64,000 bases of DNA from Ancylobacter sp. TS-1. GTDB taxonomy: Bacteria > Pseudomonadota > Alphaproteobacteria > Rhizobiales > Xanthobacteraceae. Positions 41,151-51,919 of this stretch are shown one piece after another. The stretch's first letter is position 1. Every line of letters begins with the position of its first letter. Where the stretch lies: contig NZ_CP045144.1 of the NCBI RefSeq assembly GCF_009223885.1, forward strand, positions 744,001-808,000. Reading direction: 5' to 3'. The notes under the pieces are model-generated. The model had not been told where the DNA came from, searched no databases, and was given only the letters and a program-made list of their open reading frames with translations. A program made the translations under genes and the position numbers.

Positions 41151-41492
41151 GGAAAGGAATTATGGCCAGGGCATCACGACATTGTGGCTATAGTGGGAAA
41201 GGCACATCTATGTCGTGACATGCAGCATAAGAAATATCTGAGGGGATGGCACTCTAGACTTGGCGTTGTCCCCAAGATGAACGCGAGCAATTCAATCGCG
41301 CGCGCCAAGCTGTAGCCTGCCTCTTAAGTGCTTGATTTGGCGTGCCGGACGGATCGCTGCGAGAGCGGATAAGCGTTGTTGCGGCAAGCGGCGTGGCCGG
41401 TATGTCGGCCGAAAGCCGCGATGGATTTACCGGCCGTCCCGGTGCTATGGGAGCGCCGCGGGCCGGGTTGGTCGTGCGACGAGGAGCGTGAC
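41151..41492. other. intergenic region between rlpA and the ALDH gene
   Basis: No gene is supportable in these 342 bases. It contains the relatively A+T-rich promoter area of the leftward rlpA gene and, nested in it, a 9-bp inverted repeat (41174-41182/41210-41218). The right part is the leader of the rightward dehydrogenase gene. No terminator or RNA structure was recognised. Confidence 0.5.
41174..41218. promoter_or_regulatory. 9-bp inverted repeat near the rlpA promoter
   Basis: TCACGACAT (41174-41182) and ATGTCGTGA (41210-41218) are perfect inverted copies separated by 27 nt. Between them, leftward, is CTATAG, a possible -10 for rlpA. This layout suits a dimeric regulator, but no family can be named. 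Confidence 0.4.
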
Positions 41493-43009
<1,517 letters not shown>

Positions 43010-43037
<28 letters not shown>

Positions 43038-43738
43038 TCGGGCGACCAGACGCTGACCACCGTGTCGAGGGCCGGTCGCGGCCGGTCCTCGTTCACACGC
43101 GCCGGCCGGCCGATATGGATGAAACCGGCGACCTTCTCCTGCGGCCCCACGCCCAGCAGGGCGGCCGCCTCGGCATCGCGGCCCGGCCATTTGAGCAGCC
43201 ATTGGGTGGCGAAGCCGAGCGCGCTGGCGGCGACCGTCAGCGCCATGCCCGCCGCGCCGGCCGAGAGCACCTGATTCCATTCCGGCACCTTTGCTGCGCG
43301 GTCCGGACGGCTGACCAGCACCACCGTCACCGGCGCGCGGGACAGGTAGAGCGTCCACATGTCCGCCTTGGCGGCGGGAAGCTCCGGGTTCTGGCGGGCG
43401 TAGAGCGCGTCGAGCCGCTCCCCCAGCGTCCGGCGCGCCTCGCCCGCCACGACGATGAAGCGCCAGGGCACCAGCCGGCCGTGATCGGGCACGCGGGCAG
43501 CCAGCACCAGCATGGCGTCCAGCTCGTCCGGCGTCGGTCCGGGCTCGACGAGGCCGCGCAGCGGGGCGGAGCGTCGCGCCCCCAGCCGCGCCAGCATGTC
43601 GGGCAGGGGCGCGATGTCCTGTGCTGGCCCGGCATCCCCGCCCGGCGCCGGGGCATCCGGGCCGTGCGTGTGGCCTTGGCTGTGATGGTTCACGGCGGCG
43701 GTTCCGTTGCTGATCCGGTGCTCCATCATATGGCGCAT
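43010..43738 (-). CDS. nitroreductase family protein (YdjA-like)
   Basis: This predicted FMN-dependent oxidoreductase has RRSAPLRGLVEPGPTPDELDAML, then AARVPDHGRLVPWRFIVV, as in YdjA-type nitroreductases, and GAAGMALTVAASALGFATQWLL in the C-terminal half. The product is about 242 residues from MRHMMEH; several in-frame Met codons (43810, 43738, 43729, 43726) leave the start uncertain. The N-terminal 45 residues are His-rich. It converges on the aldehyde dehydrogenase with a 28-nt overlap. Physiological substrate unknown. Confidence 0.82.
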
Positions 43739-43828
43739 TCCGTCCCGTCCGGCACCCCCGAAGGCACGGGGCCTTGCCGCCGCCGCGCGCCGCTCTAGCT
43801 GGAACGGCATTCCGATAGGGGAACCCGC

Positions 43829-43846
43829 ATGAGCTTTCTCACATGA
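43829..43846 (+). CDS. five-codon upstream minicistron (MSFLT)
   Basis: An ATG at 43829, preceded by GGGGAAC, opens a five-codon reading frame whose TGA stop overlaps the ATG of the next gene. The sequence ATGAGCTTTCTCAC is almost repeated as ATGAGCCTTCTCAT at the real start. It may be a leader for translational coupling or a small tandem duplication; it is unlikely to encode a functional peptide. Confidence 0.3.
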   Translation: MSFLT

Positions 43847-44370
43847 GCCTTCTCATCCGCGTCGTCTTCGCCATCGCCGCCTGCGCCCTGATGGGCGTGG
43901 CTGCCATCCTTCTCGTCTACGCGCCCTATGCGGCGATCCGCGACGCGCTGGCCGGGCAGGACCCGCTGCACGGCTCGCTGCTGTCCGTGGTCGGCTACCT
44001 CATCGTCGCCATCGCCCTGTTCGATGTGGCCAAGTATTTCTTCGAGGAGGAAGTGCCGGCGGGCCGCGAGAAGCGCACCGCCGCCGACGCCCGGCGCGGG
44101 CTGACCAAGTTCATCTCCACCATCGTCATCGCCATCTTTCTCGAGGCGCTGGTTCTGGTGTTCGAAACCGCGCGGGAAGACATTTCGAATGTGGTCTACG
44201 CCGCGCTGCTGCTGGGGGCCGGCTGCCTGACGCTGGTCTCGCTCGGCGTGTTCCAGCGCCTGAGCGCGGCGACCGAGCGGGAGGTCGGCCCCGAGCCCGA
44301 GGCGCAGGAAGGTGGAGAGGGCACCGCAGACGATGCCGCCCGGCTTGCATCGCGGCCGGCAAATGGCTAG
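43843..44370 (+). CDS. membrane protein of unknown function
   Basis: The 175-residue protein has about four membrane segments: IRVVFAIAACALMGVAAILLVY, SVVGYLIVAIALFDVAKYFF, FISTIVIAIFLEALVLVF and NVVYAALLLGAGCLTLVSLG. A charged loop (EEEVPAGREKRTAADARRG) separates the second and third, and a hydrophilic Glu/Gly-rich tail ends it. I do not recognise a functional family. It is followed 21 nt later by tRNA-Pro and preceded by the minicistron described above. Confidence 0.8.
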   Translation: MSLLIRVVFAIAACALMGVAAILLVYAPYAAIRDALAGQDPLHGSLLSVVGYLIVAIALFDVAKYFFEEEVPAGREKRTAADARRGLTKFISTIVIAIFLEALVLVFETAREDISNVVYAALLLGAGCLTLVSLGVFQRLSAATEREVGPEPEAQEGGEGTADDAARLASRPANG

Positions 44371-44391
44371 ACAGGCGACGCCTCACGGCGT

Positions 44392-44469
44392 CGGAGCGTA
44401 GCGCAGCCTGGTTAGCGCACTAGTCTGGGGGACTAGGGGTCGGAGGTTCAAATCCTCTCGCTCCGACCA
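44392..44469 (+). tRNA. tRNA-Pro (GGG)
   Basis: The 78-nt sequence folds as a full cloverleaf: acceptor CGGAGCG/CGCTCCG, D-arm GCGC/GCGC, anticodon stem CTAGT/ACTAG with loop CTGGGGG (anticodon GGG), 5-nt variable loop and T-arm GGAGG with TTCAAAT loop. The bacterial tRNA-Pro C1:G72 pair is present. Discriminator A and CCA are encoded. It reads CCC codons. Confidence 0.95.
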
Positions 44470-44576
44470 TTTTTCCGCCGATCATCCCACCGGCCATTTC
44501 CGCAAGCGCCGCGACGGCGTGCGGCTCCCCATCATTCGGCGGGTCTTTAACACGGTGGAAACCATGACGGTGCCTA

Positions 44577-46064
44577 ATGGGCACCATGATGGAGCCGAGC
44601 GAGATCCTTGCCCCGAGCGCCGCGCCGTTGCCCGATGAGGGAACGCCGCAGGCCGGGACGATTCCGCCGGACAGCGCCGCCCGCCGCCTGCGCCGCTATC
44701 TTCTCGCGCCTCTCTTTGCCGGGCTTCTCGTTGGGGGAATCGTCAGCCTGGTCAGCACCCCGCGCTATCAGTCGCAGGCGCGCATCTGGACCGACAGCCG
44801 CAGTTTCGCCGCCGGCCGTGACGGCGTGCAGGTCCTGACCTCGCGCGACTTCGCCCGCCATGTGATCGAGCAGAACCGCCTCACGACGCGGCTGGCGGCG
44901 CCGCTGGGTGGCGTCACGGCCGCCCTGTCCGGCGCCGCGCTCCGCGTCGCCGGCTTCTCGGCCAGCCCGCCGCCCGGGCAGGAATCGCGGCAGTCGCTGG
45001 CGCTGCGCACCGTCGAGCGCGGCCTGTCCGTCCGCGAGACCGGCGCCGGCCAGATCGCCATCGATTTCATCTCGCCCGACCCGCGCCTTTCGGCCGACGT
45101 CGCCAATGCCTTCGCCACCAACTATCTGGAACTGCGCGAGAGCCGCGGGCCGTTCAGCATGGACGCGAACGCCTCCCCGCCGGCGCCGGCGCGCATGCTC
45201 GCCTCGGCCGCGCCGGCCATGACGCCGCGCTGGCCGACTCCGCTTGTTTCGAGCCTGACCGCCGGCCTCGGCACCTTCCTGCTCGTCATGGGCTTCCAGG
45301 CCTTCGCCCGCCGCCGGACCCGCACCGCCGGACAGGAATTCGGCGCCGTGCCCATGCCGGAAGTGCCGGCCCATGCGATGCAGCACCTGCCGTGGATCGG
45401 CGCGGAGAGCGACGACCCGCATCAGAAGGGCACGCTGGCCCGCCGCATGCCGGCGCGCGAGCGCGAACTCGCCGACCTCTCGCGGCTCGTCGAAGTGCGC
45501 GGGGCGGCCGCGCGGCTGGTGCTGGTGACCGGCCCGGTCAGCGATGAGGGAATCGCCCGCTGCGCGGTGGCGCTCGGCCGCTCGCTGGCGGCGACCGCCG
45601 ACCGGCGCATCGTCCTCGTCTGCCTCGAAATGAGCTCGCCGACGCTGGACGGCCTCGCCGGCGATCCGCGTGCGCCGGGCCTGACCGACCTGCTGTTCGG
45701 CGTGGCGAGCTTCTCCGACGCCATTCACCGCGAGAGCGCCTCGCGCTGCCATGTGATCCCGCCCGGTCGCGGCGCGCGCGAGGCGGCCGGGCTGGTCGCC
45801 GCCGACCGTCTGCCGCTGATTCTCACGGCGCTGACCCAGACCTACGACCACGTTATCGTCGCGGCGCCGCCGCTCGATGGCGTCGAAGGTGCCGGCCGCA
45901 TCGCCGCGCTCACCCCGACCACCATTCTGGTGACGCGCCCGGGCGGGCTGGCGACCGACGCGGTACAGGCCTTCGATGGGCTGGCGGCGCAGGGCTTCGG
46001 CGACATTGCCATGGTGACGTTCACGCCCGAGGCTCCCGCCGGCACCCTGTCGCGCGCGGCGTGA
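44577..46064 (+). CDS. Wzz/GumC-like membrane protein with degenerate BY-kinase domain
   Basis: The 495-residue protein has a Wzz-type N-terminal domain with TM1 around residues 40-60, a periplasmic part containing SDPR-like ISPDPRLSADVANAFA, and TM2 around 218-242. The C-terminal part (about 300-490) follows the bacterial tyrosine kinase ATPase fold, but the Walker A position reads VTGPVSDEGIARC with no Lys-Ser, the second motif reads LVCLEM rather than LVDxD, and no tyrosine-rich tail is present. It is probably an inactive relative involved in polysaccharide export. Start codons at 44577, 44586 and 44589 are all possible. Confidence 0.75.
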   Translation: MGTMMEPSEILAPSAAPLPDEGTPQAGTIPPDSAARRLRRYLLAPLFAGLLVGGIVSLVSTPRYQSQARIWTDSRSFAAGRDGVQVLTSRDFARHVIEQNRLTTRLAAPLGGVTAALSGAALRVAGFSASPPPGQESRQSLALRTVERGLSVRETGAGQIAIDFISPDPRLSADVANAFATNYLELRESRGPFSMDANASPPAPARMLASAAPAMTPRWPTPLVSSLTAGLGTFLLVMGFQAFARRRTRTAGQEFGAVPMPEVPAHAMQHLPWIGAESDDPHQKGTLARRMPARERELADLSRLVEVRGAAARLVLVTGPVSDEGIARCAVALGRSLAATADRRIVLVCLEMSSPTLDGLAGDPRAPGLTDLLFGVASFSDAIHRESASRCHVIPPGRGAREAAGLVAADRLPLILTALTQTYDHVIVAAPPLDGVEGAGRIAALTPTTILVTRPGGLATDAVQAFDGLAAQGFGDIAMVTFTPEAPAGTLSRAA

Positions 46065-46082
46065 GGGCCGGCGCCCCGCGCC

Positions 46083-46325
46083 CTACAGCGTCTCCGGGCG
46101 GCGGTCGTATTTCAGCATCCAGCGGATGATCCAGGCGGCGGGCACGATCCAGCCTGTGCCGAGGATCACATAGGCCACGAACTGCCAGAAGGCGGGCAGG
46201 GTGGTGACGCGGCCCTGCGCCAGCGCCATGGCGCCGAGCGCCCAGAACACCACCAGAACGACGAGCGCCAGCGTGCCGACGAATTTGCGCAGGCGGCCGG
46301 TGGGGGCGGGGCGGTTGTCGTTCAT
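46083..46325 (-). CDS. DUF2842 family small membrane protein
   Basis: The 80-residue protein has two membrane segments: [22 protein letters not shown] and [19 protein letters not shown], followed by a basic C-terminus [11 protein letters not shown]. This matches DUF2842, small alphaproteobacterial membrane proteins of unknown role. The start [10 protein letters not shown] was chosen because it begins the family domain; a longer in-frame reading is arginine-rich. It is divergent from ctaA, which is common in relatives, and lies 18 nt from the end of the convergent Wzz-like gene. Confidence 0.82.
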   Translation of the reverse strand: MNDNRPAPTGRLRKFVGTLALVVLVVFWALGAMALAQGRVTTLPAFWQFVAYVILGTGWIVPAAWIIRWMLKYDRRPETL

Positions 46326-46480
46326 GTCGGGCTCCGGCTGGACTCCCCCGGCGCGCGGGACAAAGAGTCTCGTTGCGCGCGGGCGCCCGCCTCTATATCG
46401 CTCGCCGCGCCCGGGCGGAAGCCGCCCGGCGCGGGACGGCCGGTGGGGCTGGCGGCCGCCAGTGCAGGGAGCGCAACGCA

Positions 46481-47548
46481 ATGGCCCTCGATCTACCCGC
46501 GACGCCGCCGGCCGACGTCGTGTCCTCCACCGCCGACCGTCTGCGCCCGGTACGCCTGTGGCTCTATGCCGTCGCGGCGATGATCGTGCTGATGGTCGTG
46601 GTCGGCGGGGCGACCCGACTCACCGAATCCGGCCTCTCCATCACCGAATGGAAGCCCGTCGCCGGCACGCTGCCGCCGCTCTCCGACGCGGCGTGGCAGG
46701 CCGAGTTCGACAAGTACCGGCAGATTCCGCAATACCAGCAGGTCAACCGGGGCATGAGCCTCGACGAGTTCAAGTACATCTTCTGGTGGGAATGGGGCCA
46801 CCGGCTGCTGGGCCGGCTGATCGGCTTCGTCTTCCTGCTGCCCTTCCTGTTCTTCCTCTGGCGCGGACTGATCGACCGCGCACTCGGCTGGAAGCTGTCC
46901 GGGCTGTTCGTGCTCGGCGGAATGCAGGGGGCGGTCGGCTGGTGGATGGTCGCCTCGGGGCTGGTGAACCGGGTCGATGTGAGCCAGTACCGGCTCGCCA
47001 CCCATCTCACGCTCGCCTGCTTCATCCTCGCCGCCACCGTGGCGGTCGCGGTCTCGCTCAAGGCCCCGGCCGAGCGGCGCCCCTCACCGGACTGGCTGCG
47101 GGGCTATGCGCGAATCCTGTTCGCGGTCGTGGCTCTGCAGATATTCCTCGGCGGGCTGGTGGCCGGGCTCGACGCGGGGCTGACCTACACGACCTGGCCG
47201 CTGATGGACGGGCACATCATCCCGCCAGCGGCCGATCTCTTCGTGCAGCAGCCGGTCTGGCGGAACTTCTTCGAGAACGTGCTCACCGTGCAGTTCAACC
47301 ACCGGCTCGTGGCCTATCTGCTGCTGGCGCTGGCGCTCGGCCACTGGCTGAGCGCGCGGCGCGTCGGCGGGGCGGTTCGCCGGCGGGCGACGCTGATCCT
47401 CGGGCTGGTGTGGGCGCAGGCCTTTCTCGGCGTCTGGACGCTGGTTCACCAGGTGCCGATCGACATCGCGCTGGCGCACCAGTTCGGCGCGACGCTGGTG
47501 CTGATCGCGGTGACGGTGAACCTTGTGCGGCTGCACGAGGACGCCTGA
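46481..47548 (+). CDS. ctaA: heme A synthase
   Basis: CtaA (COX15) converts heme O to heme A for aa3-type cytochrome oxidase. The 355-residue membrane protein has eight segments with the heme-ligating histidines in [33 protein letters not shown] and [14 protein letters not shown]. Typical blocks [19 protein letters not shown] and [21 protein letters not shown] are present. The start is at [10 protein letters not shown] after CAGGGAGC. It is divergent from the DUF2842 gene and converges on uvrA across a repeat-containing gap. Confidence 0.96.
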   Translation: MALDLPATPPADVVSSTADRLRPVRLWLYAVAAMIVLMVVVGGATRLTESGLSITEWKPVAGTLPPLSDAAWQAEFDKYRQIPQYQQVNRGMSLDEFKYIFWWEWGHRLLGRLIGFVFLLPFLFFLWRGLIDRALGWKLSGLFVLGGMQGAVGWWMVASGLVNRVDVSQYRLATHLTLACFILAATVAVAVSLKAPAERRPSPDWLRGYARILFAVVALQIFLGGLVAGLDAGLTYTTWPLMDGHIIPPAADLFVQQPVWRNFFENVLTVQFNHRLVAYLLLALALGHWLSARRVGGAVRRRATLILGLVWAQAFLGVWTLVHQVPIDIALAHQFGATLVLIAVTVNLVRLHEDA

Positions 47549-47569
47549 CGCGGCGCCTATCCTGCGGGC

Positions 47570-47607
47570 GACGATCCCGGATCGGTCCTGAGGACCGTCC
47601 GGGACGA
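47570..47607. repeat. imperfect palindrome between ctaA and uvrA
   Basis: The 94-nt gap holds an inverted repeat with core GGTCCT/AGGACC flanked by ATCCCGGA and TCCGGGAC. It resembles one half of the repeat family seen at 58495 and 60841 and may also act as a terminator for the two convergent genes, though no T-run is present. Confidence 0.5.
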
Positions 47608-47642
47608 CCCTCCCCCGGACGGGTCGAGCCGACCGCGCCTGC

Positions 47643-50546
47643 CTATTCGGCCGCGCTGCGCGGCTTGAGCGGGCGGCGCGCCAGCACTTCGGCGAGGAAG
47701 CGGCCGGTGTGGCTGCGCTCGCTCTTGGCGATCACCTCCGGCGGCCCGGCCGCGACGATTTCGCCGCCGCCGTCGCCGCCCTCGGGGCCGAGGTCGATCA
47801 CCCAGTCGGCGGTCTTGATGACTTCGAGATTATGCTCGATGACCACCACCGTATTGCCCTGCTCGACCAGTTCGTGCAGGACTTCGAGCAGCTTGGCGAC
47901 GTCGGCGAAATGCAGGCCGGTGGTTGGCTCGTCGAGGATGTAGAGAGTGCGCCCGGTGGCCCGGCGCGACAGTTCCTTGGAGAGCTTCACCCGCTGCGCC
48001 TCGCCGCCCGACAGCGTGTTGGCCTGCTGGCCAACCTTGATGTAGTCGAGCCCGACACGCGAGAGCGTCTCCAGCTTCTCGCGCACCGCCGGCACCGCCT
48101 TGAAGAACTCGGCGCCTTCCTCGACCGTCATGTCGAGCACGTCGGCGATCGACTTGCCCTTGAAGGCGACTTCCAGCGTCTCGCGGTTGTAGCGCTTGCC
48201 CTTGCAGACGTCGCAGGTGACGTAGACGTCGGGCAGGAAGTGCATCTCGATCTTGATGACGCCGTCGCCCTGGCACGCCTCGCAGCGCCCGCCCTTGACG
48301 TTGAACGAGAAGCGCCCCGGCCCGTAGCCGCGCGCCTTGGCCTCCGGCAGGCCGGAGAACCATTCGCGGATCGGCGTGAAGGCGCCGGTATAGGTCGCCG
48401 GGTTCGAGCGCGGCGTGCGCCCGATCGGCGACTGGTCGATGTCGATCACCTTGTCGAGGTGCTCCAGCCCCTCCAGCCCGTCATAGGCGAGCGGGGGATC
48501 GGAGGCGCCGTTGAGCCGGCGCGCTACGGCGCGGTACAGCGTATCGACCAGCAGGGTCGACTTGCCGCCGCCCGAGACGCCGGTGACGGCGGTGAACAGG
48601 CCGAGCGGGATTTCCGCCGTGACGTTCTTCAGGTTGTTGGCGCGCGCGTTGACGACGCGCAGCAGGCGCTTGCGGTCCGGCTTGCGGCGCTTGGGCACCG
48701 GCACGGTCAGCTCGCCGGTGAGGTACTTGCCGGTGAGCGAGTTCGGGTTGGCGAGGATCTCGCGCGGGGTGCCCTGGGCGACGATGCGCCCGCCATGCAC
48801 GCCGGCGCCGGGGCCGACATCCACCACATAGTCGGCGGCGAGGATCGCGTCCTCATCGTGCTCGACCACGATCACCGTGTTGCCGAGGTCGCGCAGCCGC
48901 CGCAGCGTCCCGAGCAGGCGCTCATTGTCGCGCTGGTGCAGGCCGATGGAGGGCTCGTCCAGCACGTAGAGCACGCCGGTCAGCCCCGAACCGATCTGCG
49001 AGGCGAGGCGGATGCGCTGACTCTCACCGCCCGACAGCGTGCCGGAGGAGCGCGCCAGCGTGAGATAGTCGAGCCCGACATCGAGCAGGAAGGCGAGGCG
49101 CTCGCGGATCTCCTTGAGGATGCGCGCGGCGATCTCGTTCTGCTTGTCGGTGAGCTGGGCGGGAAGCTGCGCGAACCAGTCCAGCGCCGTGCGCACGGAA
49201 AGCTGCGCGGCTAGCCCGATATGGCTGCCGGCGATCTTCACCGCCAGCGCCTCGGGCTTGAGCCGATAGCCGTGGCAGGCGGCGCAGGGAACGGCGGAGA
49301 AATACTTGCCGATCTCCTCGCGGGCCCAGTCGCTCTCGGTCTCGCGCCAGCGGCGCTCCAGATTGGTGACGATGCCTTCGAAGGTCTTCACCGTCTCATA
49401 GGCGCGCATGCCGTCGTCATAGACGAAGCGGATCGTCTCCGCCTTGGAGCCGTTGAGGATGACGTCCTGCACCTTTTCCGGCAGGTCGGCCCACGGCACG
49501 GTGAGCTTGACGCCGTAATGGCGGGCGATGGCGTCCAGCGTCTGGCCGTAATAGGGCGAGGTCGACTTCGCCCAGGGCGCGATGGCGCCCTGCTTCAGCG
49601 TGCGGGACTTGTCCGGCACGATGAGGTTCGGGTCGATCTTGCTCTCATGGCCGAGCCCGTCGCAGGTCGGGCAGGCGCCGAACGGGTTGTTGAAGGAGAA
49701 CAGGCGCGGTTCGATCTCGGCGATGGTGAAGCCGGAGACCGGACAGGCGAACTTCTCCGAGAACACGATGCGGCGCGCCTCGCCGTCCTCGTCCTTCTCG
49801 TCGGCGAACTCGATCACCGCGATGCCGTCGGCAAGGCCGAGCGCGGTCTCGAAGGAATCCGCCAGCCGGCTGGCGATGTCGGGCCGCACGACGAGGCGGT
49901 CCACCACCACGTCGATGTCGTGCTTGAACTTCTTGTCGAGCGCGGGCGCCTCGGCGATCTCGTGGAACTCGCCGTCCACCTTGACGCGCTGGAAGCCCTT
50001 CTTCTGAAACTCGGCAAGTTCCTTGCGGTACTCGCCCTTGCGCCCGCGCACCACGGGGGCGAGCAGATAGAGGCGGGTCTTTTCCGGCAGGGCGAGCACG
50101 CGGTCGACCATCTGGCTGACCGTCTGGCTCTCGATCGGCAGGCCGGTGGCGGGCGAGTAGGGGATGCCCACGCGCGCCCACAGCAGGCGCATATAGTCGT
50201 AGATCTCGGTGACGGTGCCGACCGTCGAGCGCGGATTCTTCGAGGTGGTCTTCTGCTCGATGGAGATGGCCGGCGACAGGCCGTCGATCTGGTCGACGTC
50301 CGGCTTCTGCATCATCTCCAGGAACTGGCGCGCATAGGCCGAAAGGCTCTCGACATAGCGCCGCTGGCCCTCGGCATAGATGGTGTCGAAGGCAAGCGAC
50401 GACTTGCCCGAACCCGACAGGCCCGTGAACACGACGAGGCTGTCGCGCGGGATTTCGAGATCGACATTCTTGAGATTGTGCTCGCGGGCGCCGCGTATCG
50501 TAATCGAACGGGCATCGCGGCGCGGCGGGTCCACGCGGTCCTTCAT
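47643..50546 (-). CDS. uvrA: excinuclease ABC subunit A
   Basis: UvrA recognises bulky DNA lesions and loads UvrB in nucleotide excision repair. The 967-residue protein has two ABC ATPase units: Walker [16 protein letters not shown] (about residues 41-55) and [12 protein letters not shown] in the second half, with signature [12 protein letters not shown] and [12 protein letters not shown]. The C-terminal zinc module CEAC/CDVC is intact. In the insertion region the first pair is CPVS (Cys268, Ser271) followed by CPTC, so one zinc ligand is lost. It is transcribed leftward from an SOS-box region shared with ssb. Confidence 0.98.
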   Translation of the reverse strand: MKDRVDPPRRDARSITIRGAREHNLKNVDLEIPRDSLVVFTGLSGSGKSSLAFDTIYAEGQRRYVESLSAYARQFLEMMQKPDVDQIDGLSPAISIEQKTTSKNPRSTVGTVTEIYDYMRLLWARVGIPYSPATGLPIESQTVSQMVDRVLALPEKTRLYLLAPVVRGRKGEYRKELAEFQKKGFQRVKVDGEFHEIAEAPALDKKFKHDIDVVVDRLVVRPDIASRLADSFETALGLADGIAVIEFADEKDEDGEARRIVFSEKFACPVSGFTIAEIEPRLFSFNNPFGACPTCDGLGHESKIDPNLIVPDKSRTLKQGAIAPWAKSTSPYYGQTLDAIARHYGVKLTVPWADLPEKVQDVILNGSKAETIRFVYDDGMRAYETVKTFEGIVTNLERRWRETESDWAREEIGKYFSAVPCAACHGYRLKPEALAVKIAGSHIGLAAQLSVRTALDWFAQLPAQLTDKQNEIAARILKEIRERLAFLLDVGLDYLTLARSSGTLSGGESQRIRLASQIGSGLTGVLYVLDEPSIGLHQRDNERLLGTLRRLRDLGNTVIVVEHDEDAILAADYVVDVGPGAGVHGGRIVAQGTPREILANPNSLTGKYLTGELTVPVPKRRKPDRKRLLRVVNARANNLKNVTAEIPLGLFTAVTGVSGGGKSTLLVDTLYRAVARRLNGASDPPLAYDGLEGLEHLDKVIDIDQSPIGRTPRSNPATYTGAFTPIREWFSGLPEAKARGYGPGRFSFNVKGGRCEACQGDGVIKIEMHFLPDVYVTCDVCKGKRYNRETLEVAFKGKSIADVLDMTVEEGAEFFKAVPAVREKLETLSRVGLDYIKVGQQANTLSGGEAQRVKLSKELSRRATGRTLYILDEPTTGLHFADVAKLLEVLHELVEQGNTVVVIEHNLEVIKTADWVIDLGPEGGDGGGEIVAAGPPEVIAKSERSHTGRFLAEVLARRPLKPRSAAE

Positions 50547-50613
50547 TCCGGTCTCATCTTGACGGGCTGTGCCAGAAACATATCGCGGGGGCGGCCGCCC
50601 GTCCCGACGAAAC

Positions 50614-50778
50614 TCAGATGCCGGCGCCCTTCAGCGCGAGGGCGGCGAGCGCGGCGGCCGCGATCATGCCGCCGGTTACGGCGAGCAGGGCGCGCCGGAT
50701 CAGCGCCTGGCGCGCATCCTCGGCACGCAGGGCAATGGCGGTGGCGCGGGCGCGCCGGCGGTTACGCGGATCATTCAT
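50614..50778 (-). CDS. small single-span membrane protein upstream of uvrA
   Basis: The 54-residue product has an Arg-rich N-terminus ([28 protein letters not shown]), then one hydrophobic segment ([20 protein letters not shown]) and a short tail KGAGI, predicting a single span with the N-terminus inside. The ATG at 50778 has AGGGAG nine nt upstream. It ends 67 nt before uvrA on the same strand and lies directly downstream of the SOS box and its promoter. I do not recognise a family. By analogy only, SOS-induced small membrane division inhibitors such as Caulobacter SidA have this general form. Confidence 0.6.
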   Translation of the reverse strand: MNDPRNRRRARATAIALRAEDARQALIRRALLAVTGGMIAAAALAALALKGAGI

Positions 50779-50863
50779 GACGGGAACACTCCCTGCGGCA
50801 TTCACAGCGTTAACATAGTGCTGGTCTCCGCCACTGCAACGAGCGACTCATCGTCTTGCGTCA

Positions 50864-50892
50864 AACTAGCCATAATGTTAGGAACATAACAA
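50864..50892 (-). promoter_or_regulatory. candidate leftward SOS-controlled promoter
   Basis: Leftward, TTGTTA (50892-50887) and CTAGTT (50869-50864) are separated by exactly 17 nt. The -35 lies inside the SOS box, as expected for a LexA-repressed promoter. It would drive the small membrane protein gene and uvrA. Confidence 0.55.
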
Positions 50893-50896
50893 GAAC
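50882..50896. promoter_or_regulatory. alphaproteobacterial SOS (LexA) box
   Basis: The 15-nt site reads GAAC-ATAACAA-GAAC on the plus strand, that is GTTC-TTGTTAT-GTTC on the other. It is a perfect match to the alphaproteobacterial LexA direct repeat GTTC-N7-GTTC. It sits in the gap between the leftward uvrA side and the rightward ssb gene, both typical LexA targets. Confidence 0.85.
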
Positions 50897-51039
50897 GATC
50901 TTGCATGGCATGACCCGGCGCCCCCGCCTAAATGTGGACAGGCGGGCCGGTGGGGGCGCATGGCGCCGGCGCCTGGGCTAAGATAGCGGCTTGAACGACG
51001 CGCGCGCGCCGCCGCGGGCGTCCCTTATCGGAGGACAAT

Positions 51040-51588
51040 ATGGCGGGCAGCGTCAACAAGGTTATCCTGATCGGCAATCTCGGGCGCGACCCCGAGGTGC
51101 GTACCTTCCAGAATGGCGGGCGGGTGTGCAATCTGCGCATCGCCACCTCGGAAACCTGGCGCGACAAGGCCACCGGCGAGCGCAAGGAGCGCACCGAGTG
51201 GCACAGCGTGGTGATCTTCAACGAGAACCTGCTGCGCGTGGCCGAGCAGTATCTGCGCAAGGGCACCAAGGTCTACATCGAGGGCCAGATCGAGACCCGC
51301 AAGGCTACCGACCAGAATGGCGGCGAGCGCTATTTCACCGAGGTCGTGCTGCGCCCGTTCCGGGGCGAGCTGACCATTCTCGACAGCCGCAGCGGCGGCT
51401 CCGAGGGCGGTGGCGGCGGCGACGACTACAGCGCGGGCAGCGATTTCGGCTCCGGCTCCGGCAGCAGCTTCGGCGGCGGCTCGGCCTCGCGCGCCTCGGG
51501 CGGCGAGCGCAAGCCTGCCCCCGCGAGCGGTGGTGGTGGCGGTGGCAAGTTCGGGGGCGGGGACCTCGACGACGAGATCCCGTTCTGA
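51040..51588 (+). CDS. ssb: single-stranded DNA-binding protein
   Basis: SSB coats single-stranded DNA and recruits repair and replication partners. The 182-residue protein starts with [17 protein letters not shown] in the OB fold and includes [11 protein letters not shown] and [15 protein letters not shown] long Gly/Ser-rich linker follows, ending in the partner-binding tip DDEIPF. It is divergent from uvrA across the SOS box, the conserved arrangement. Confidence 0.98.
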   Translation: MAGSVNKVILIGNLGRDPEVRTFQNGGRVCNLRIATSETWRDKATGERKERTEWHSVVIFNENLLRVAEQYLRKGTKVYIEGQIETRKATDQNGGERYFTEVVLRPFRGELTILDSRSGGSEGGGGGDDYSAGSDFGSGSGSSFGGGSASRASGGERKPAPASGGGGGGKFGGGDLDDEIPF

Positions 51589-51919
51589 CGCAGGCATCGG
51601 CGGCGGCCGCGCCGCCGGCCTGATGGCTTCGGGAGCCCCAGCCGGTGCAAGGTGCGACGGCTCCCCGGGATCGGGCAGGGATCGGCAGGATCGGGTAACC
51701 GTCCGGCCGTCGACGCCTCGGGTGGGCGCGCGCCGGGGCCGGGCGACGGTTCGGACCGGATCGTGCCGTGGGAACTGGCCGGCGGAGAGGCTTCCTCGAG
51801 CGTGGAACCGCTGGCTTCTTGAGCGGTGCGCTTCGTGCCCTTGGGTCTGTCGGCGAGCGCCCCGCCGGAGAGTCCGGGTATGTCGCCACTCCGCGCCGGG
51901 TCGGCGAAGGATGCCGTGG
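51589..51919. other. non-coding region after ssb
   Basis: No gene is supportable in these 331 bases. The stretch near 51665-51697 has three imperfect tandem copies of GGGATCGGGCA. A G+C-rich potential stem lies just after the ssb stop but without a T-run. The right end carries GAAGGA, the ribosome site of the next gene. Confidence 0.45.

Noticed and set aside
51665..51697. Tandem GGGATCGGGCA copies as an iteron or CRISPR-like array
   Set aside because: There are only three short imperfect copies with no spacers and no associated gene, so simple sequence slippage is the better explanation.
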